From positions 28,586,987-28,650,986 of the forward strand of contig CP136063.1 in assembly GCA_032622095.1 (NCBI GenBank): DNA of 64,000 nt, given 5' to 3'. Below, one piece after another: positions 58,469 to 64,000 of this stretch (position 1 is the first letter of the stretch; each line of letters begins with the position of its first letter). A model generated the notes under the pieces. That model searched no databases. It was not told the origin of the DNA and was given only the letters and a program-made list of their open reading frames with translations. Source of the DNA: Siphonodentalium dalli. Taxonomy: Eukaryota; Mollusca; Scaphopoda; Gadilida; Siphonodentaliidae. Made by a program: the position numbers and the translations under genes.

Positions 58469-61400
58469 CTAGACTAAGCTCTCAGATACCCATATATTCC
58501 AAAGATGACCAGTATGACGAATACAAAAATATATCAATTCAACGCCACCTCCTATTTTATTTCTGATGACGTCGGGAATCTTTCCCAGTAAAAGTATGAT
58601 CTTGTCCTTTTTGGATAAGCTCTCTAGTGTTAGAAACAGGTCGACACCAAAGCGGTCTAAGCAAGTAAACCAAAATGCATTTCTATGCTCCTCTAAGACG
58701 GAACAGTCGCAAATAACATGTTCTGCAATATTTGTGTAACTACGATGACATTTTGAACAAATTGTATCGCAAATATCAGACGGTGAGCAAATCAGCTGAG
58801 CGACCAAATAAAATGTTGATTTCTCTTCGGGATATTTTTGACAGACTTTCCATAAATTGGACATACGAATATTGTTGTGTACAGATATAAATCTACTAAA
58901 TGAGGGGTCATTTCCAACCCGGGTCTGCCATGCAGATTCAAATACAGGCCGCGAGTGGTTGATGATTTGCTTCCATGCCAGCTGTTTTGGAAAGTTTGAT
59001 GATGAGACGTAGTCTTTCAAGTAGTCCAAAAGTTGAATATTTTCTAGAACGGTGATAACATTGTGCATCCAATTGTGGGTGACAGGTTGATTATGTATGT
59101 AATCTAGAACCCTGTATACAAAAACGTGTTTGACAGTTTTTTTCTGTTCCCAGGTTGCACAAGGCTCTAAAAAGTCTAAGCGTCAATGATTTCCTTTATC
59201 GGACGGGTGCCTACAAGAGCGAGAGCCATATCAGTGCGAGTTTGAATGTGTAGGCCCTGCATGTTTTTCACACACATACGATGAACTTTCTCCAAGTTTG
59301 TACAGTTCACTTCTGTCTGATTATGAAGCAGTTCCGATCCATATAAACCACGGGGAAGAACGACGCTGTTATAAATTTTCATCGCACTAGCGGGAGTAAT
59401 ACCGCCTGCATAAAGACCGGCGTTGGACGTCATGAAAAATGTTGAGCGTATTTTGCTTACTGTCATATCAGTGAATACGTTATTGAACTTATATTTAGTT
59501 AGTGGTATACCAAGGTGTGTTACTTGATCTACCTCTGCAATAGCACTAGTCCAGTCTGTGATAATGAAAAAAGGGCCATATCGTCAGCATGTGTGAGACA
59601 AGGACAGTTTATGTTTTTCATGAACAAACCAAACTGAGATCTTTCTAACTCATAAAGTAAATTATCAATGTAAATGGTGTATAGGAATGGGGAAACAGAG
59701 CCCCCTTGTCTGGCGCCGTGCGTGACCTCAAACCAACGTGAGGAAATTCCAGAAAAAGACGTTCTCCACCATATGCCTGTCAGAAGGCAGTTGAGTATTT
59801 TTAATGTATTTCCTCTGACCTGGCGCTCATAAAGTTTGAATAGTAATCCATTAATCCAAACGGTATCAAATGCTTTCCACACGTCCAAGAAGCACGCATA
59901 TAATTTGCTATGCTTCTCGGACGTGTAATAAATGCATTCCTGTACCATGAAGGACGACATCATACAGCTAATATTCTGTTGAAAACCATTTTGTAACGGA
60001 TGTACTGTTAGGGTTGAAGGAGAGTTATTTTGTAATCGAAGAAGGATAACTCTTTCAAACATTTTGTAAATTACTGGTAATAGAGTTATCGTTCTGCAAC
60101 TGTCAAAATTGTCACGAGGCTTAAGTGTTCCTTTATATAATGAGCCAATGACACCCAATTTTGCATTTTGTGGAACATACACAAGTTCAATCATCTTTGA
60201 AAATAAAAATGCAATGCACTGTAAAATCGAATCACCACCGTATATAAAGTGTTCATAATTTATGTTGTCCCATCCTGCAGCTTTTTTATGCGGCAGAGAT
60301 TTGAGAAGGGAGCTAACTTCAGACGAGGTTACTGGATATATTACTCGTTCATCTATTGGGCTGAATGAATGTTTAGAAAGTTCTTTGGTTATAACTACAT
60401 TGATTTTCTTAAAGTGCTTTTGATCAAACTCAGGGCTCACCAGTGGGTTAGAAAAGATTGTTTCGTAATATGAAACCCATCCCTCGACTATTTCAGCCGG
60501 GGCTCTCAGAATATTACCATTGTGTTTAAAAACTGAATTTGAAAGAACATCGTTAGATTTTCGTTTAGCATTGAACAATTTGAAAAACGCACTTTGGTCT
60601 GCCTCAGCACACCTATCAATGTCTGCGTTAATTGAATCTAAATGTTGTTTTGAGTATTTCCGATATTCTCTCCGAAAGGTGCGCTTAGCCTCTTTATAAC
60701 ATGATAATTCAATGCTAACCTCTCCTCTGGGGCGACCTGCCTTCAACCAAAGAGAACGATAGTATGTTAGTGTATTTCGTAAGCTATTTAGGTGTGAGTT
60801 CCAAAATTATTTAAGGAAGGGTTTGAATGATGTCTGAGCCGAGTTGCATATCTCGCTTATGAGATCATTGTAATAATTGTCTAGTAAGTGTGTGTGCTTA
60901 ACCTCATAATGAGGTAGTAATTTTTCTAAGTCACTTTGATAAGTTTGAATATTTTCTTGCATTGAGGAAAATTTGTTTCCATTTTAATCGTGATCTATCG
61001 GTGTTAGTGTTGAGTTCAGGTTCAATGCTTAGTTCAATGTTGAGTATTGTTGTGATAGGTCGATGATTCGATACATTTAATACATCATCATAGAGAACAT
61101 CAAAGCAATTTATGTTGTATTTATCCATTTTGGGAACAAAAATGTGGTCAATTACGGAGCCACTTAATCCCGAGGGAGATACAAATGTTGGCAATTGAGT
61201 TGAATCTTGAGCAAATATATATGTTGAGACTAGCTCAAGTTCGTCAACGAGAAACTTTAGTACTTTACAGCGTTTGTCGCATTTATAGAGGGTAGCATTG
61301 AAGTCGCCCATGAGTATAATTTTACCTAATGCCCGATAGCTGCCACACAGCGTTGATAATTTTTCGATATATTCCTTGTAAAAGTCAAGTGTGTAATTGG

Positions 61401-61764
61401 TCGAAGGTAGATAAACGTGAAAAATGTAAATGTAACTAGTTTTCGAAATTTGGACCTGAATTCCTATAATTCTATCATCATTTATATCAATGGTCGATAT
61501 CCGACCTCCGAGGGTCCTCCTGTTCCAGCAGAGGAAAACACCCCCTTTGTTTCTCCCTCTCTGCAATGGCAGACGCTGGGAGAAGTCACACACAGTGTGA
61601 AATATGTAGTTCTTGTTGATAGAATTTAGAAAGTGCACATTTTTTTTAGCTAGCCAATGTTCGCTAATACCGCAAATATCAATGTTCTGGTTTTCGATAA
61701 GATTACCTAAGTACGCTGCGCTGGACATAATGCCCGTCGCATTCCATACAAGAATTTTGATCAT
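58469..61764 (-). pseudogene. LINE ORF2: AP endonuclease and reverse transcriptase, broken
   Basis: The endonuclease frame (60931-61764; likely start at MIKILVWNATG) has the EEP motifs WNATG, SEHWL with the catalytic Glu, GDFNA, SVIDHIFV and SNHRPI. After a frameshift near 60935 and a stop near 60810, the RT frame (59529-60746) shows AAGWDNINYEHF, TLLPVIYKMFERV, HPLQNGFQ, FLDVWKAFDTVW, GARQGGSVSP and HADDMALFS, where the usual YADD has His for Tyr. Two further frames (59176-59466, 58469-59068) carry the thumb and a C-terminal Cys/His motif CSKCHRSYTNIAEHVICDC. The layout is that of APE-type LINEs (Jockey/CR1/I group). It would nick DNA and reverse transcribe its own RNA; this copy is inactive. 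Confidence 0.9.
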
Positions 61765-61891
61765 AATGATAAAGTGTGTACATAACATTTCAAAATATTT
61801 CACAGTGCTTAATATACAGCAATACCAAATAATTAAACAATGCGATTAATATTAGAGATATATAAGTACAGCAATCTACCAAAATTTACAG

Positions 61892-62920
61892 TTATCGTAT
61901 ATCATCTCGACGTCCGGACGATTCCATTGGTGTTCGGTCGCGGTATGCAGGGGACATCGAATGGCGATTCCTGGAACTATGTGGTCTTAAGGGAGTTGAA
62001 CTTTGCTGTCTAGGTGCTACTTCAGAAAATGGGACCCAATCTCTGCATTCAATGTCATGAAACAAAAATTGTCTGCATTTGACGTCGTCTGCATACTCCT
62101 CGTCAACATTGATCCGTCCTGTAGCTGTATGGTGTCTTGCATTATACATAATTTTTACAACTGTGAGTGGAATTTGTTTATAATATAGATGATCCGCAAT
62201 GTCCAGGGCTGTAATGTCGTAACTCAGATTATTTAGGAAAAGTCTCACAGGTTTTATTGGTCCTCGATTTCTTTGTGTGTAGTAATCTGGTTCCCGAAAA
62301 CGATCTTCCTTTACTCTCCTCGAGGTGTAACTTCTAACTTCTATTACTCTCTCTGGTAATAACACTGATGGCATTGGCTTCACATAACGAATCTACCTTT
62401 TGCGAATGAGAATGTACAGATGGAGTTTTCTTCGTTTTGTTGATAGAAGGCATTTGTGTGTTTTTCATATCACTAACCAATTGTGACAATGCATTAGCAC
62501 TTTGAGTAGCATCAACAAAAGCTTAGGACATTTGACCTATCTTCCCAGCAATGGTATCCGTAAACGCGGAGAGAGCATTCTGCATGAATTCAAAACATAT
62601 AGTATTCACATTATCAGTCCTTCTTTCCAGTGTGTCAGAATCATTCATTCTTCTTGTTATATCGGTGAGTGAAAATTTTAGTGATTCCATATTCATTGTG
62701 TTTATCTGTATACCTCTGGAAAAAGTTTCTAATTTGGTGTAAATCCCACGAGTATCATTTACAACATTTTTTAGTTCATTACGGAGAGAAGTTATGTCAG
62801 ATACACATTCGTCCTGCATGCGTGAAGAGATATGTTCCACATTTTTAACCCGAGTGTGAAGATATGTTGCAATCTTATCGACACGCTGCATGATTTGATT
62901 TTGTTTTGGGTGATCGGAAT
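61892..62920 (-). pseudogene. LINE ORF1, RNA-binding protein, interrupted
   Basis: The N-terminal frame (62523-62920) is a probable coiled coil (VDKIATYLHTRVKNVEHISS, ELKNVVNDTRG). After a TAG-type stop at 62523 the same frame goes on and then shifts near 62395 to the frame 61892-62383. This holds a likely RRM-like fold (VRLFLNNLSYDITALDIADH, GRINVDEEYADD) and an Arg/Ser-rich tail. Coiled coil plus RRM is a known ORF1 plan in LINEs. It lies just upstream of ORF2 on the same strand. Its 5' end is cut by a hAT-like element at 62921, which contributes the first ~8 codons of the apparent frame. Confidence 0.72.
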
Positions 62921-64000
62921 CAGGGTTGGGGTGATTACATGCCAATGTAATCGATTACGATTACAATTACTTTTGATTTATATGATTACGATTACTGATT
63001 ACATTTTTTTCAATGTAATTGATTACGATTACAATTACATGAGTAAATGTAATCGATTACTTTTTGATTACATCTGATTACAATTGTTAGTGTCCAACCA
63101 TTTTGATAGCATATGACTAAATAATGAAACAAATCAATTAAAATATCAAATTTGATTGAATAAAACATCACTACATAACATGAACACCAGAAGCGACTGA
63201 AACAATAGAAAGAAGCAAGCAATAAACACATAAACGTTTTACATTTACATCTATTGGTGAGGTTTCACCATGAAGATGTGCACCAACTTATTGGGAATAT
63301 ATTACTCTGTATGTGTATTTATGTTATGTAAATATATTTTTTATATATTTAGTAATTTTCTTACATGCATTGAAACTAAAGCATAATATTTATGAGACTA
63401 TCATTAGAAACAATTATAAATTATTTGCCTGTTCTGTTAGATTCAATACCCAACACAATGAAAATAACACTAAAAGTTTATTTGATGTTCATTCATATCA
63501 TTCATATCCTGATTAGGATTAAATGAGGCTTAACTCCATGAGTGCAGTTAATGACAAACCAGATAATTAGGTCTACCATTGTATATCACACCTGCTTTGT
63601 TCAGTTAATTAGCCCTATTGTACCAGTGTGACTATACAGCCATTGTCTACAGTAGTCCCAATATTATATAATTCTAATTGAAGTTTATTGCTATACATGC
63701 TGTGTTCAACATTTCAACAATTGTGCGTTATCTGTGTCCACTGCCAGAATGTACACAGTGTACTACATGAAAAATTTGTACTAATTTTCTGACATGATAT
63801 TTGTGTCTGTGCACACTCCACAGTGCTACATTGTTAATGTGAGACTATGAGTATCCAATAGCTATTATTGATAATTTAGTAAAAGTAATCAAAAAGTAAT
63901 CAAAATGTAATCATGATTACAGGTTAATTTGAAAGTAATCAATTACGATTACTTGTAATAAAAAAATGTCATGATTACTGATTACAGGTGATTACTCCAA
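62921..64000. mobile_element. hAT-like element with GATTAC-packed ends, runs off the window
   Basis: Left end CAGGGTTGGGGTGATTACAT. The window stops inside the matching right end (TGATTACTCCAA, expected to finish CCCTG). Both ends hold about ten GATTAC/GTAATC motifs within 120-150 bp. The interior (63090-63880) is AT-rich without a transposase. A CAGGG terminus fits hAT; the expected 8-base duplication would be ATCGGAAT (62913-62920). Confidence 0.68.

Overview
The window is nuclear DNA from an animal. It is AT-rich, its genes are split by GT-AG introns, and it is crowded with transposon remnants of many classes. The motif ACATGTA is frequent, GTCCGTC-rich intron repeats occur, and a Ngaro-type retroelement sits beside C2H2 zinc-finger arrays. 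Together these suggest a marine invertebrate, most likely a lophotrochozoan such as a mollusc. That is a judgement from composition and repeat style, not a proof. No bacterial operon, CRISPR array, rRNA or tRNA was seen.

Left part (1-9,800). The 3' three quarters of a decayed tyrosine-recombinase retrotransposon of Ngaro type fill 1-5,166: gag tail, reverse transcriptase/RNase H, tyrosine recombinase, SGNH hydrolase. It ends in two 98% identical 356-bp repeats around a promoter-like spacer, which matches the B1-A2-B2 end expected for Ngaro. Next come a broken zinc-finger array (5,455-6,125), two inverted copies of a TTAA-flanked MITE, and a tandemly duplicated ~430-bp segment.

Middle (9,800-28,900). 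This part is largely non-coding: nested inverted-repeat elements, a broken tnp2-like (En/Spm/CACTA-type) transposase (23,947-26,021), a hAT-like element inside one arm of a foldback element, and a second TTAA-flanked element family.

Gene region (28,900-44,206). The best host gene is a plus-strand DUF4806-domain gene. Eight exons (28,919-38,290) have fully compatible splice phases and give 419 codons plus a missing 5' start. Its introns carry GTCCGTC-type repeats, a LINE relic and a direct repeat that brackets exon 5. Further on are a six-finger C2H2 gene on the minus strand, an 82-bp satellite of 14 units, and the last two exons of an unrecognised gene (42,759-44,206).

Right part (44,300-64,000). 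Two more minus-strand C2H2 arrays (44,354-45,592 and 51,185-52,660), both damaged, lie among many copies and tandem fragments of the TTAA MITE. A third TTAA-flanked element (52,667-54,231) abuts the last array. A decayed minus-strand LINE (58,469-62,920) has ORF1 cut by a hAT-like element whose ends are packed with GATTAC motifs and which runs off the window.

The genes do not form a pathway. The window records a small cluster of zinc-finger arrays and two host genes being reshaped by successive waves of transposons.
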